NCBI RefSeq assembly: GCF_018613795.1
Contig: NZ_JAGGPN010000054.1
Location: forward strand, 1 to 43,748
From: Arthrobacter sp. ISL-65
Lineage (GTDB): Bacteria; Actinomycetota; Actinomycetes; Actinomycetales; Micrococcaceae
Direction of reading: 5' to 3'
DNA length: 43,748 nt
Under the pieces are notes generated by a model, which made no database searches, was not told the origin of the DNA, and saw nothing but the letters and a program-made list of their open reading frames with translations. Positions 24,495 through 32,345 of this stretch are shown here, piece after piece. Both the position numbers and the translations under genes were made by a program. Each line of letters opens with the position of its first letter. Position 1 is the stretch's first letter.

Positions 24495-25138
24495 CCGAGA
24501 CAAGCATTATCAAAGATCGTCCGGCACAGCTGCGGCGCAGGCCGCGCCCGGCTCCGGATGAGACCGTGGATCCGGTTGACTACACCCCGGCCAATCCTTT
24601 GCCGGCACCGGTGGCCGCGCCTGTTCGGTTGGAAAGCGACGCGGCAACCGGTGGGGGAGTGGAGCCAGAACCAGTTCCAGCGGCCGTCTCTGCCCCGGTC
24701 GAGGATGTACCGGCTAGCGCAGCGGTGACTGAGCCTGCAGCTCCTGCCGAAGTGGCTCCAGTCCAGGAGGAGCCTGCCCCGGCTCCTGCAGCTACTGAGC
24801 CCGCAGCTGCTGCCGAAGTGGCTCCAGTCCAGGAGGAGCCTGCCCCGGCTCCTGCAGCTACTGAGCCCGCAGCTGCTGCCGAAGCTGCCCCAGTCCAAGA
24901 AGCGCCTGCGCCGGTTCGCGCCTCGGCACCGACGGCCGCTGCACCGGCCAAGCAGTCCACTCGTGGAAGCAAGTCCTCCAAGGCGACCAACAAGAAGTCC
25001 TCGCGCCGGGAGGTCACTTTCCCGTTGAGCACCCGGGTGTCGCAGGACATTCTGGACCTACTCTACGACGCCCAGGAGAACGAGGGTGTCACACTGCGGG
25101 ACGCGATAGAACAGGGGATCAGGATGCGCTGGAGCTAA
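24491..25138 (+). CDS. Putative centromere-binding protein: Ala/Pro repeats plus RHH-like C-terminus
   Basis: A 215-aa protein starting at the ATG that overlaps the parA stop. Residues about 17-150 are disordered and Ala/Pro/Glu-rich, with three tandem copies of a 22-residue unit (from residue 80; 66-bp repeats at 24728-24925) of the form TEPAAAAEVAPVQEE. Then comes a basic Ser/Lys linker (RGSKSSKATNKKSS). The last 45 residues, REVTFPLSTRVSQDILDLLY to LRDAIEQGIRMRW, look like a ribbon-helix-helix fold: one strand and two helices. By position it is the ParB/ParR partner and the natural reader of the palindromes. DNA binding is inferred. Confidence 0.75.
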   Translation: MTETSIIKDRPAQLRRRPRPAPDETVDPVDYTPANPLPAPVAAPVRLESDAATGGGVEPEPVPAAVSAPVEDVPASAAVTEPAAPAEVAPVQEEPAPAPAATEPAAAAEVAPVQEEPAPAPAATEPAAAAEAAPVQEAPAPVRASAPTAAAPAKQSTRGSKSSKATNKKSSRREVTFPLSTRVSQDILDLLYDAQENEGVTLRDAIEQGIRMRWS

Positions 25139-25156
25139 GACGCCGACGTCGTCCTG

Positions 25157-25204
25157 GGGCCATGCTTTCCTGCATTCATGCATGAAAGCATGGCCCTGTT
25201 TTTT
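25157..25204 (+). terminator. Terminator of the par operon with an array palindrome in its loop
   Basis: Perfect 13-bp arms GGGCCATGCTTTC (25157-25169) and GAAAGCATGGCCC (25184-25196) are followed by TGTTTTTT. The loop region contains CATTCATGCATGAAAG (25173-25188), identical to the extended array site and overlapping the right arm. It ends the plus-strand operon. The minus-strand rep gene stops at 25218, so it may serve both directions. Confidence 0.85.
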
Positions 25205-25217
25205 ACCCCGCGAAGGG

Positions 25218-27134
25218 TCACCCGGTCTGGCCGAACGCCATGTCCGACAACGACCACTCATCCGGCAGCCCTTCGAACATCTCCCATGGGTAATCTTCGC
25301 CGGGGGAGAGGAGCTCTGTGACGGTGGTGACATTCTTGGAGAGCCAGTCCCGCCAGACGATCCGCTCGATCCGGTAGCGCTGCATCTGCGCGGCAACCGC
25401 CTCCAGAACGCCGAAGTATTCGGCCAGTTCCTTCAATGACGTGGACGTCACCACGGACCAGACTCTGGCTGTGTTCCGGCTGATCATTTTCCAAGCGGCC
25501 AGGATTTCAAGAGCTTCGGTGACAGCGGTGCGAGACAGCTTGGTCAGGCGCACGAGCTCCATGGTGGGCAAGGGAATGGGGGATTGCTCCAAGGCCTCGT
25601 AGACGAACGCAGCCGGCAGCCCCAGTTCCCTGAAAACCGGCCGCAGCGCATGAATCTTCCCTTTCCTCCAGGTCAGGTCTTCTGCTGCCGTCTTCAAATC
25701 CTCCGGGATGGTCAGCATGTACAGATCGCCTTTAGTCCCGCGGCCCTGCTCAACCAGGGTCACCAACGGATTGTTCTCGGAACGCAACGCCCTGAGGTGC
25801 GCACCGACGGTCGTGTGGTCCAACCCGGTGGCCACAGCCAAGGACCGGTCTCCGAACTCGATGAAGCGTGAGGCTGTCATATGTGCAGCCTCCCCCAATG
25901 CCCGCAGCACCATTCTTCGTGCCAGACCTGTTCTGGAATCGGAGTACCCCGACTCTTTCAAACGCAGCGCATTTCGCCATGTCCTGATGTACCGGTGTTC
26001 AGCATCAGGATTCGACGAGTCGATCGATTCTTTTAGAGCTAGGAGGGCCCCCGCCTGTGTAGAAGGCTGGCTTGTGGGGGATATATGGACGCTGTTCTTC
26101 CTGGCTTCTTTTTCTTGGCTTTTTCGCAGGTGGGAGAGTGCGTTAGCCCAGTCGCGCTTGAGGGCCGGCATTCTGTGGCGGGAAGGGTAGCGTGCATAGA
26201 AGGACGCCAGGCCCGGCCAGATGCCCTGCAATACGCGGCGCTCGACATCCACCAGCTCCATACCGGCAGCTGCAGCGTTCACGATGACTGCCTGGCGGGC
26301 GTCCGAGTCGGTGGCGTAGCGGTTGACGTCGTAAAGGCCGGTGAGTGCCAGCTGCTGCATGGGCCGCGACATCCTGCCGGCAAGCCGCGGTGCCTTGGGT
26401 GCTTCAGTAGTGGCCGGAATGAACGACTGCTCGAGACGCAAAGCCCGCACGGCGGCAATCTCAGCCGCCAGGTCGGCCGTGAGGTTTGCCCAGATTTTCG
26501 GGCTGTTGGGGCGGCGGACGACGTCGTAGGCCATGTTCAGGCTCATGGCGAGCTGCTGGTGACCGCCGCGTTTGTGCGGTGAGCCGGGGGTGCGCATGCA
26601 GCCATGCAGGAGGTTTTGGTGCGGGGTCTTGTCCAGGCTCCGGTGGCGGGTGCCCAGGGCCTCGACGAGGTCACGCGCTTCCGTGAAGGTGACACGCTGT
26701 TCGAGCGGAATGTAGACGTGCCGGCCGCCGCTGGGGGAGTAGTCCTCGATCCAGCGGGCGCCGCAGGAGTGCAGCCAGGTCTGCAGGGCCCGGACATCAG
26801 CTTCTACCCACTCCGCACCGGCGACTGAGGAGTCAAAGTCCAGGAAGATGGCGGCGCAGGTCCCGTCTTTGCCGAAGATGCGCACCGCCGCAGGCAGCGT
26901 CGGGAGGGCGTCGGTGAGGTCCCGTTCGAACTTCTGCGGGTAGGTTTTGCCGGCGTCGCGGGAGAGGCGCACACGGGGCTGCCCTGCCAGAAGAGGTGCC
27001 AGCGCCGACCACAGACGTGCGGGGTCGCTTGATTCGCGCGACACGCCAGCATCGTGTATGGCTGGCAGCACGCGCGCGTGCTGATGTACGATGAGGACAA
27101 TCCTTTCGGGGAGATCCTGTTGCAGGGATAACAA
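25218..27134 (-). CDS. Plasmid replication protein with primase (AEP)-like domain
   Basis: Up to 638 aa. The N-terminal half has archaeo-eukaryotic-primase motifs: IFLDFDSS (about 96-103, metal-binding acids), SPSGGRHVYIPL (about 133-144) and a region HGCMRTPGSPHKRGGHQQL (about 178-196). The C-terminal half has winged-helix-like segments, GLDHTTVGAHLRALRSENN and LTKLSRTAVTEALEILAAWK, suited to origin binding. This layout fits actinobacterial plasmid Rep/primase proteins. The frame opens at a TTG (27134) with no good ribosome site; downstream GTGs (27071, 27044) are alternatives. It converges with the par operon and lies downstream of a small RHH-like gene. Confidence 0.85.
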   Translation of the reverse strand: MLSLQQDLPERIVLIVHQHARVLPAIHDAGVSRESSDPARLWSALAPLLAGQPRVRLSRDAGKTYPQKFERDLTDALPTLPAAVRIFGKDGTCAAIFLDFDSSVAGAEWVEADVRALQTWLHSCGARWIEDYSPSGGRHVYIPLEQRVTFTEARDLVEALGTRHRSLDKTPHQNLLHGCMRTPGSPHKRGGHQQLAMSLNMAYDVVRRPNSPKIWANLTADLAAEIAAVRALRLEQSFIPATTEAPKAPRLAGRMSRPMQQLALTGLYDVNRYATDSDARQAVIVNAAAAGMELVDVERRVLQGIWPGLASFYARYPSRHRMPALKRDWANALSHLRKSQEKEARKNSVHISPTSQPSTQAGALLALKESIDSSNPDAEHRYIRTWRNALRLKESGYSDSRTGLARRMVLRALGEAAHMTASRFIEFGDRSLAVATGLDHTTVGAHLRALRSENNPLVTLVEQGRGTKGDLYMLTIPEDLKTAAEDLTWRKGKIHALRPVFRELGLPAAFVYEALEQSPIPLPTMELVRLTKLSRTAVTEALEILAAWKMISRNTARVWSVVTSTSLKELAEYFGVLEAVAAQMQRYRIERIVWRDWLSKNVTTVTELLSPGEDYPWEMFEGLPDEWSLSDMAFGQTG

Positions 27135-27252
27135 AGGACCGGCCCGCCAAGACCGGTTTCATACAAAAACCAATGGTCGACCTGTGAAGGTCCACCACCC
27201 GACTTACAATCTGTCAGCCGCCAAGCAAATCCAGAATGTAAGTCCCAAGCTC

Positions 27253-27281
27253 ACGACGGCCCGCCTTGTGCGGGCCGTCGT
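27253..27281. terminator. Strong 12-bp hairpin between rep and the RHH-like gene
   Basis: ACGACGGCCCGC (27253-27264), loop CTTGT, GCGGGCCGTCGT (27270-27281), then TATTTAT on the plus strand. The stem is perfect. It follows the stop of the minus-strand RHH-like gene and precedes rep on that strand, but only the plus-strand side is T-rich. It could be a terminator or a replication-control hairpin. A second inverted repeat, TGGTCGACCT with AGGTCCACCA, is at 27173-27196. Confidence 0.6.
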
Positions 27282-27284
27282 TAT

Positions 27285-27515
27285 TTATGAGGCCAGTCGG
27301 CCAAGAGGCAACTCCTCCTGCTGAGATATTGCGTGCAGTTTGGTGTTGGCCAGGCGTTCGTCGACCAAATCGGACAGCCAGTCGCTGACATACTGGTAGC
27401 CCTCTGCCTTGGCAATTTGGTCCATTGCGTCGGCTTTGGGCGTTGCGATGCGGAATCCGACGAATTTGCGGTCGCCCTTGGAGCGCCGGCCTGTACGTGT
27501 AACTGGAGCCATCAT
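27285..27515 (-). CDS. Small RHH-like protein, probable replication regulator
   Basis: A 76-aa protein from the ATG at 27515 (a second ATG follows at 27512), with AAAGGACAG upstream. A basic N-terminus (TRTGRRSKGDRK) is followed by FVGFRIATPKADAMDQIAKA, EGYQYVSDWLSDLVDERL, a strand-helix-helix layout like CopG/RHH repressors. It lies upstream of rep on the same strand, separated by a strong hairpin, consistent with a copy-control role. Its target is not known; the iteron-like repeats are about 115 bp upstream. Confidence 0.65.
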   Translation of the reverse strand: MMAPVTRTGRRSKGDRKFVGFRIATPKADAMDQIAKAEGYQYVSDWLSDLVDERLANTKLHAISQQEELPLGRLAS

Positions 27516-28223
27516 CCCTGTCCTTTGAACTCGGTGACCCTGGCCAGCCACCGCTACTTCAATAGATTGGTCGAGCCAATTGCCTGTTGGCCCTGAGTCG
27601 GTGAAATGCTAGGCACTCCGCCCTTCTCTGAAACTGAAACTACCACCGGCCTCGTCAGTGATCCGGCATTGAAACAGAAACAGCTTTCGGCGTGTTGAAA
27701 CAGAAACAACATCCGTGTGAGCTGGAGGGACACGCGATTTGATGAGCTTTGTCTTGCATTTGGCGGCAAGTGCTCGTGAAGTCCGGCGTCCAGGGATCAT
27801 GCCGACCGAGGCGGTATCCACCGGCCTCAAGGTCCTCATCCTTGTCTAGGAGTTGAATCTAGCGGACCGGCGGGGGGGGTGCCGAACCGGATCGGCATCT
27901 TTAACCCCTGGCTTAACCCATGGCCGTGCGGAGTTGCACACCTCTGAGGGCCGGCGATCGCGCGCACAAGCACCTCATGCCGCGCCGGGGATACGGCGGC
28001 GCCGGCCCTTTTGAAGTGAGGTCCAGGTACTTTAAGGCAATGACCGAACTTGGGCGACGTGTTTCAATCCTCTGGGTGGACGTGATCGAAAAATGATCGG
28101 TCCGCTGAGAAAGTGGATCAAGGGCCTGATCGTAGAACCTCAAGAACCGGAGACGCCGTTTCCTCGCGATCCGGTCCGGCAGCCGGTCGGTCGGTGCAGG
28201 GACGCTCAGTGGCGTTGTCATCT
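27516..28223. other. Mostly non-coding region with iteron-like repeats
   Basis: No convincing gene in about 700 bp. The 14-mer TTGAAACAGAAACA occurs at 27669 and 27695 (26 bp apart), with a relative CTGAAACTGAAACT at 27628. An open frame at 28093 (MIGPLRKWIKGLIVEPQEPE) is short, overlaps the next gene's end and has no family, so I did not call it. Confidence 0.5.
27628..27708 (+). repeat. Iteron-like direct repeats upstream of the rep region
   Basis: Three 14-bp units containing GAAAC-GAAAC: 27628-27641, 27669-27682 and 27695-27708. The last two are identical and 26 bp apart. They are locally AT-richer than the surroundings and near the rep gene, so they could bind Rep or the RHH-like protein. 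Confidence 0.6.
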
Positions 28224-29666
28224 TCAGAAGCCCTTTGCTACGGCTGCTGCGGCGGCGAGCCATGCGCGCTGTGTTGCTGGTTGGAGTGCTTCGTACCGGA
28301 TGGGCCCGTTGACGAGGGCGGGGTCGTAGGGGATTCGGACGACGGCGCGGACGTACGGTGCGAAGCCGTCGGCGATGCGCCGGGCTTCGTCTTTGGCTCT
28401 TTTGAGTGCGTCGCCGCTCATGCTGCGTTTGGCGTCTGTTGATTCGGAGACGATGACGACGGCGTTGCGTGCCAGTTCGGCGTCGTGCCCGCCGCGGGAT
28501 TCGAGGGTCTGCAAGGTGAGGCGGGCTGCTTCGGCGCGGTCTTCGATGGCTGTGACGGGGACGACGAGCTGGTTGGTGTGGTGGATCATTTGGCGCCAGT
28601 TCGCGGACCGGGCGGTGTTTCCGGAGTCCATGACGATGAGCCGGTAGTAGCGGGTGAGGACCTGGTGGGCGATGTCGACTTCCTCTGCGGTGACTTCGTG
28701 GTCGCCTTCTTCGTTTTCGTCCGAGCGCAGGACGTCGAATTTGTCTGCGGTCTGGTGGTGGACGAACGTGGCGATTTCGGCGGCATTGGTGCTGGGGGAG
28801 AGGAGTGCTTGGGAGGAGTCGATGAGGTCCAGGACGCTGTTGTCGTGGGCGCCTTTTTCTGTGCGCCAGCCCAGGGTGCCTTGGGATTCGTTGTTGTCCC
28901 AGGCGACGGTGGCTGCGCCGCTGTAGCGGGCCAGGATGGCGGAGAGCATGACGACGGTGGGGGTCTTGTTGGCCCCACCTTTGCGGTTGACGACGGCCAC
29001 GGTGCGGGGCCCTGGCCAGTGCTGGCTGACGGTGCGGATGTCTTCGCGCTCGGCCAGTTCCTCACGGGAGGGGTCGATGCGGAACCCGAGCCGGGTCAGG
29101 GCTCCCCTCCATCCCCGGCTAGCGGGCTCCAGTACGGGCGTGCTGATGAGGAACGAAGTGTCTTTGAGGCTGCGCCGAGTGGAAGGCTCCTGAGCGGCTG
29201 CGGAGGCCGGTGCGGGCTCCTGGGCGTGCGTGGCAGCTGCATTGGAGGTCAGCGGTGCAGCCCCGGCGGGCTGTGCTGGTGTTTCTTCGGACGGAGTCGC
29301 GACGGCACCCGTAGCAGGGGAGGCCGTGGCCTTGGCGTCGGCCGGCTGGGCCGGCGATGCGACCCCAACTCGCAGCGGATCCTGCTCCCGCCGGGAGGTG
29401 GGCTTGGTCGGGGCGGCCTCGCTGACGGCACCTTCGGGGGAGACGATGATGAGGCCGTGCCCGTCCGGATCAGTTGTGCTGACGCGGACGGGTCGGCCGA
29501 GCTGGACAGCGGTTTCGGTGATGAGGCGTATCGCATCGGTCAGGACGGCGGCTTCGTCGTTAGCCTCGATCGCGTGGGAGGTCCCGTTGATGGTGACTTC
29601 GCCGGTTCCGTTGGTGCGTAGAACGGCGTTGATCTTGGGGAAGTCGAGTGCTTGGGTTTCCATCAT
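28224..29666 (-). CDS. MinD/ParA-like ATPase of the conjugation locus
   Basis: A 480-aa protein (adjacent ATGs at 29666 and 29663; AAGGACAG upstream). The first 80 residues form a small beta domain (VLRTNGTGEVTINGTSHAIE). Residues about 85-165 are a disordered Ala/Pro linker. The C-terminal part is a MinD-like ATPase with the deviant Walker A VNRKGGANKTPTVV (Pro where Thr/Ser is usual), VAWDNNESQGTLGWR, and a Walker B-like LIVMDSGNTARS. It is unlike the plasmid ParA at 23724 and is the last gene of a minus-strand operon with a lipoprotein and a hydrolase. A role in positioning or driving the transfer apparatus is inferred. Confidence 0.8.
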   Translation of the reverse strand: MMETQALDFPKINAVLRTNGTGEVTINGTSHAIEANDEAAVLTDAIRLITETAVQLGRPVRVSTTDPDGHGLIIVSPEGAVSEAAPTKPTSRREQDPLRVGVASPAQPADAKATASPATGAVATPSEETPAQPAGAAPLTSNAAATHAQEPAPASAAAQEPSTRRSLKDTSFLISTPVLEPASRGWRGALTRLGFRIDPSREELAEREDIRTVSQHWPGPRTVAVVNRKGGANKTPTVVMLSAILARYSGAATVAWDNNESQGTLGWRTEKGAHDNSVLDLIDSSQALLSPSTNAAEIATFVHHQTADKFDVLRSDENEEGDHEVTAEEVDIAHQVLTRYYRLIVMDSGNTARSANWRQMIHHTNQLVVPVTAIEDRAEAARLTLQTLESRGGHDAELARNAVVIVSESTDAKRSMSGDALKRAKDEARRIADGFAPYVRAVVRIPYDPALVNGPIRYEALQPATQRAWLAAAAAVAKGF

Positions 29667-29672
29667 CTGTCC

Positions 29673-30188
29673 TTACTTTGTGCCGTTCGGGGGTGTGAAA
29701 CGGTTGACCTGCCAGGGCTTGTCGGCTGCGCTGCGGAGCAGCTGGACGTCGTAGGGGCCGGCATCGGTGGGAAACACGACATGGCAGCCGAAGCCGTTGT
29801 TCTCATCGATCCTGAGCCGGCCCGTTCCGGTGATCCTGGTGACCGGGATGTTGGCCGGGTCAACATATTGGTAATCGGCGGTGGCTTGGGCGGTCATGAG
29901 CTGCCCGAGCTCCTGGATCCATTCCTTGTCCGTAACGGCGGGACGGGCATAGAGCGTCATGGCCTTGGTCGCGGTTTCCAGCGCGGCTGTTTTGCTCGCC
30001 TCGTCCCAGGCAATGCCCAGGGTGACCGGTGCTGTGCCGCCGGGAGCTTGTGGTTTACCGCCTGCGCTGAGCGTGGCTTGGCTGGTGGCGGAAGTGGTGC
30101 GCGACTGTTCGGCGGGCGCTGAGCTGGATACCGGCGCGCAGGCGGTGCACACAAGCAGGGCCGTGAGGGCTGTCAGGGTGCCTTTCAT
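29673..30188 (-). CDS. Putative lipoprotein of the conjugation locus
   Basis: A 171-aa protein with an N-terminal signal MKGTLTALTALLVCTACAPV. A Cys follows TA, so lipidation at C17 is likely although the lipobox is not ideal. After a Ser/Thr-rich linker comes a domain with ETATKAMTLYARPAVTDKEW and GRLRIDENNGFGCHVVFPTDAG, resembling the NTF2-like or VirB8-type small domains common in Gram-positive transfer systems. It overlaps the hydrolase stop by 4 nt (ATGA) and is followed after 6 nt by the MinD-like gene. Confidence 0.7.
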   Translation of the reverse strand: MKGTLTALTALLVCTACAPVSSSAPAEQSRTTSATSQATLSAGGKPQAPGGTAPVTLGIAWDEASKTAALETATKAMTLYARPAVTDKEWIQELGQLMTAQATADYQYVDPANIPVTRITGTGRLRIDENNGFGCHVVFPTDAGPYDVQLLRSAADKPWQVNRFTPPNGTK

Positions 30189-31267
30189 GGTTCCTCCGGT
30201 GAGTTGCTGCCGGGCAGGTAGAGAAAGGCGCTGGGAGTGCCGTTCTGGACTGTGCGGGTGTAGTAGGTGTGGTCGTTCGGGGCGGGGTTGCCGTTGTAGC
30301 CCTCTTCCAGGAAGCTGCCTTCATCGTTGACGGCTTTGACGATGGCGACGTGACCGTAGGTGCCGTCTGCGCCTCCGGTGCCGGGGGAGTACCAGACGAC
30401 AGCTCCAACACGTGGTGTTTTACCGGTGGGCCAGCCTTTGGCGTCCCAGCCGTCCTTCCAGGTCAGGGCAGAGCCGAGCACGGCGCCATCGGGCCGGAAC
30501 GTGCCGTTCAGGACCTTGTAGGGGGCTGTGGTGCTGCCCAGTTGCTGATTGATTCGCCAAAGGGCGAAGTCAACGCATTCACGGTTGAACATTCCCAGAG
30601 GGGATGGCTCGTAGATCTTGGCCGTGCTCCACGGCAGGTCATCGTCTTTGCCGGATTGCCCCGGGATGCCGCAGGAGCTTTCCTCGCCGGCATCGGTAAT
30701 CTTCACGTCGCCCAGGGCGGCGACGACCTCGACGGCGGCCGCCCAGTAGGACTGGTAGTGGAACGGGTCCGCGTTGCGCTGGACCCTGTGCGCGGCCTTG
30801 GTGGGTTCGAGCTGTTCCCAGCCGTCGATCTTCTGGAGGGCCTTGAAGAAGTTGCTGGCGGAGGCCGTGGGGCTCATGCGGTCCTGATAAGTGCCCCATG
30901 CACCGTTGTCGCGCTGCTGGAACAGTCCCCGGGAGTCAGGTCCCGGTCCGTCGCCGTGGTCCAGGACACGCAGCCCGGACTCGCCCATGGCCGTCATGAC
31001 ACCGATCGTTTGCCCCCGGGCAGACAGGCCAAGGGCTTTGCCTGCGTTGATGATCAGGGCGGCGTTCTTCAGCTGCTCGCCCTCGTAACCGGCGACAGCC
31101 ACCTTGGGCAGCCGGCTTGCGTCGACGCTGACGCTGGACCCGGTCGGTGAGCAGACGTCGGCCGCGGCTTGAGAGCCCCCGCCGAACAGGATGATGGACA
31201 GCACCAAGCCGACGGGCGCAAGGACGGCACCGGCGACCAGCACGGGCCCGCTCCTTGGTGATTGCAT
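30185..31267 (-). CDS. VirB1-like cell-wall hydrolase: lytic transglycosylase-like plus CHAP domain
   Basis: A 360-aa exported or membrane-anchored protein. A hydrophobic N-terminal segment (VLVAGAVLAPVGLVLSIILF) is followed by a lysozyme-like domain (about 75-160, QTIGVMTAMGESGLRV, SRGLFQQRDNGAWGT) with a candidate Glu in GESGL. A C-terminal CHAP amidase/peptidase domain (about 225-350) has the Cys in NRECVDFALWR and the His in TYGHVAIVKAV. Such proteins open the peptidoglycan for the transfer channel. It heads a minus-strand operon, with the HTH gene 31301-31570 upstream. Confidence 0.9.
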   Translation of the reverse strand: MQSPRSGPVLVAGAVLAPVGLVLSIILFGGGSQAAADVCSPTGSSVSVDASRLPKVAVAGYEGEQLKNAALIINAGKALGLSARGQTIGVMTAMGESGLRVLDHGDGPGPDSRGLFQQRDNGAWGTYQDRMSPTASASNFFKALQKIDGWEQLEPTKAAHRVQRNADPFHYQSYWAAAVEVVAALGDVKITDAGEESSCGIPGQSGKDDDLPWSTAKIYEPSPLGMFNRECVDFALWRINQQLGSTTAPYKVLNGTFRPDGAVLGSALTWKDGWDAKGWPTGKTPRVGAVVWYSPGTGGADGTYGHVAIVKAVNDEGSFLEEGYNGNPAPNDHTYYTRTVQNGTPSAFLYLPGSNSPEEP

Positions 31268-31300
31268 GTGTCCCCCTCACATCTGTTCGGCTGCTTCGCC

Positions 31301-31570
31301 CTAGGGCTGGTCCTCGTTCACTTCCGGTGTCTGGCCCTTCCTCAGGGTGTTCCGGTTCTCCCACACCCAGTCCTTGACTTGATCTCTGGCGATCAACCAT
31401 GTCTTCTCGACTTGGTAAGCAGGAATCACTCCGGTTTGGAGCCAGCGGTAGACGGTGTTTCGGGACAACCCGAAGATCTCTTCGAGGTCCTGAGGCGTAA
31501 GACGCTCCGGGTACTTGGCGAAGAGTGCTTCCAGGTACTTGGGGTCCACGCTCAGTCCGTCCCACCGCAT
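31301..31570 (-). CDS. Excisionase-type (HTH_17/MerR-like) DNA-binding protein
   Basis: An 89-aa protein from the ATG at 31570 (a GTG at 31588 is an alternative). The core LTPQDLEEIFGLSRNTVYRW is followed by LQTGVIPAYQVEKTWLIARDQVKDWV, a typical winged HTH of the excisionase/HTH_17 type. It sits at the divergent promoter of the two transfer operons, so it is the obvious candidate regulator. The GTACT triplet at 31595-31629 lies directly upstream. It might alternatively be a leftover excisionase of an integrative element, but no integrase is near. Confidence 0.85.
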   Translation of the reverse strand: MRWDGLSVDPKYLEALFAKYPERLTPQDLEEIFGLSRNTVYRWLQTGVIPAYQVEKTWLIARDQVKDWVWENRNTLRKGQTPEVNEDQP

Positions 31571-31594
31571 AGAGCCATCGTAGACCACAAATTG

Positions 31595-31629
31595 GTACTG
31601 TGATGTACTAGAAGTGATTGAAAGGTACT
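31595..31629. promoter_or_regulatory. Three phased GTACT motifs in the divergent transfer-operon promoter
   Basis: GTACT starts at 31595, 31605 and 31625, that is 10 and 20 bp apart and so on about the same helix face; the last two are followed by A. They lie between the HTH gene and the plus-strand transfer operon. An operator for the HTH protein is inferred; no test is possible here. Confidence 0.45.
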
Positions 31630-31713
31630 AAAGCTGTTGCTGGAGGTCACTTATGGCCTTTCGTGTCGGACGGTACCGATACGATCTTTGCGGACATTAC
31701 TAGGGGATGTGAA

Positions 31714-32331
31714 ATGCCGGTCTCAAAGAATCGCTGGGTGACCCTCGGCGCAGAAACTATCGACGAACCTGTCCCAGCCATCCCAGAAGAGCCGCCTTTC
31801 ATCCCTACGGGGGCGACGAGGCCGCAGCTAAGTGTTCCGCAGCCGGACCAAGCGGACCGGCTTCCCCGACGGAACGCAGCGGGGAGGGAACCGGTTTTCT
31901 GGTGGCTTGGCGTGCACGGCGGCGCGGGCGAAACGTCGCTTGCACGCCTGGACAAGAACACCAAGGCAGCCGAACATCACTGGCCTATGACGGCAACTGG
32001 ATCCGTTGTGGTTCTCGTTGCGCGTTCCAATATCCCCTGCCTGCGTGCTGCACGGTTGGCGGCAACTGAATGGGCTTCAAGGTCACTTCCCGGGATCCAG
32101 GTCGCTGGCCTGGTGGTCATGGCCGACGCTCCCGGACGGCTCCCCAAAGAAATCCGCGACTTCTCCCGCGTCGTCGGTGGGGGAGTACCCCACGTTTGGC
32201 ATTTTCCCTGGGTGGACGGATGGCGCTACGGCCACGACGTTGCCCCCGAAGAACTTCCCAAAGAAGCCCGCACCGTCCTTGAGCAGGTACACCTCGCAGT
32301 AACTGCCACCGCCGGACTCCCGGCCAAGTAG
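31714..32331 (+). CDS. DUF6668-like protein (inactive P-loop-type?)
   Basis: About 205 aa from the ATG at 31714 (AGGGGATG upstream; the frame opens earlier at 31618). It matches the pattern I know as DUF6668 in actinobacterial transfer loci: FWWLGVHGGAGETSLARL, then VVLVARSNIPCLRAARLAAT, VAGLVVMADAPGRLPKEIRD and VWHFPWVDGWRYG. The GGAGETS segment resembles a Walker A loop with Glu in place of Lys, so nucleotide hydrolysis is doubtful. It opens the plus-strand operon. The family name is from memory. Confidence 0.75.
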   Translation: MPVSKNRWVTLGAETIDEPVPAIPEEPPFIPTGATRPQLSVPQPDQADRLPRRNAAGREPVFWWLGVHGGAGETSLARLDKNTKAAEHHWPMTATGSVVVLVARSNIPCLRAARLAATEWASRSLPGIQVAGLVVMADAPGRLPKEIRDFSRVVGGGVPHVWHFPWVDGWRYGHDVAPEELPKEARTVLEQVHLAVTATAGLPAK

Positions 32332-32345
32332 AAAGAAGAAACCCT

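Noticed and set aside
24580..25050. Minus-strand Ala/Gly/Ser-rich frame
   Set aside because: Mirror of the Ala/Pro repeats in the RHH-like gene; no start or family support.
28485..29621. 378-codon plus-strand open frame
   Set aside because: Gly/Val-rich shadow of the minus-strand MinD-like gene, whose domains are clear.
30269..31150. 293-codon plus-strand open frame
   Set aside because: Shadow of the CHAP hydrolase gene on the other strand.
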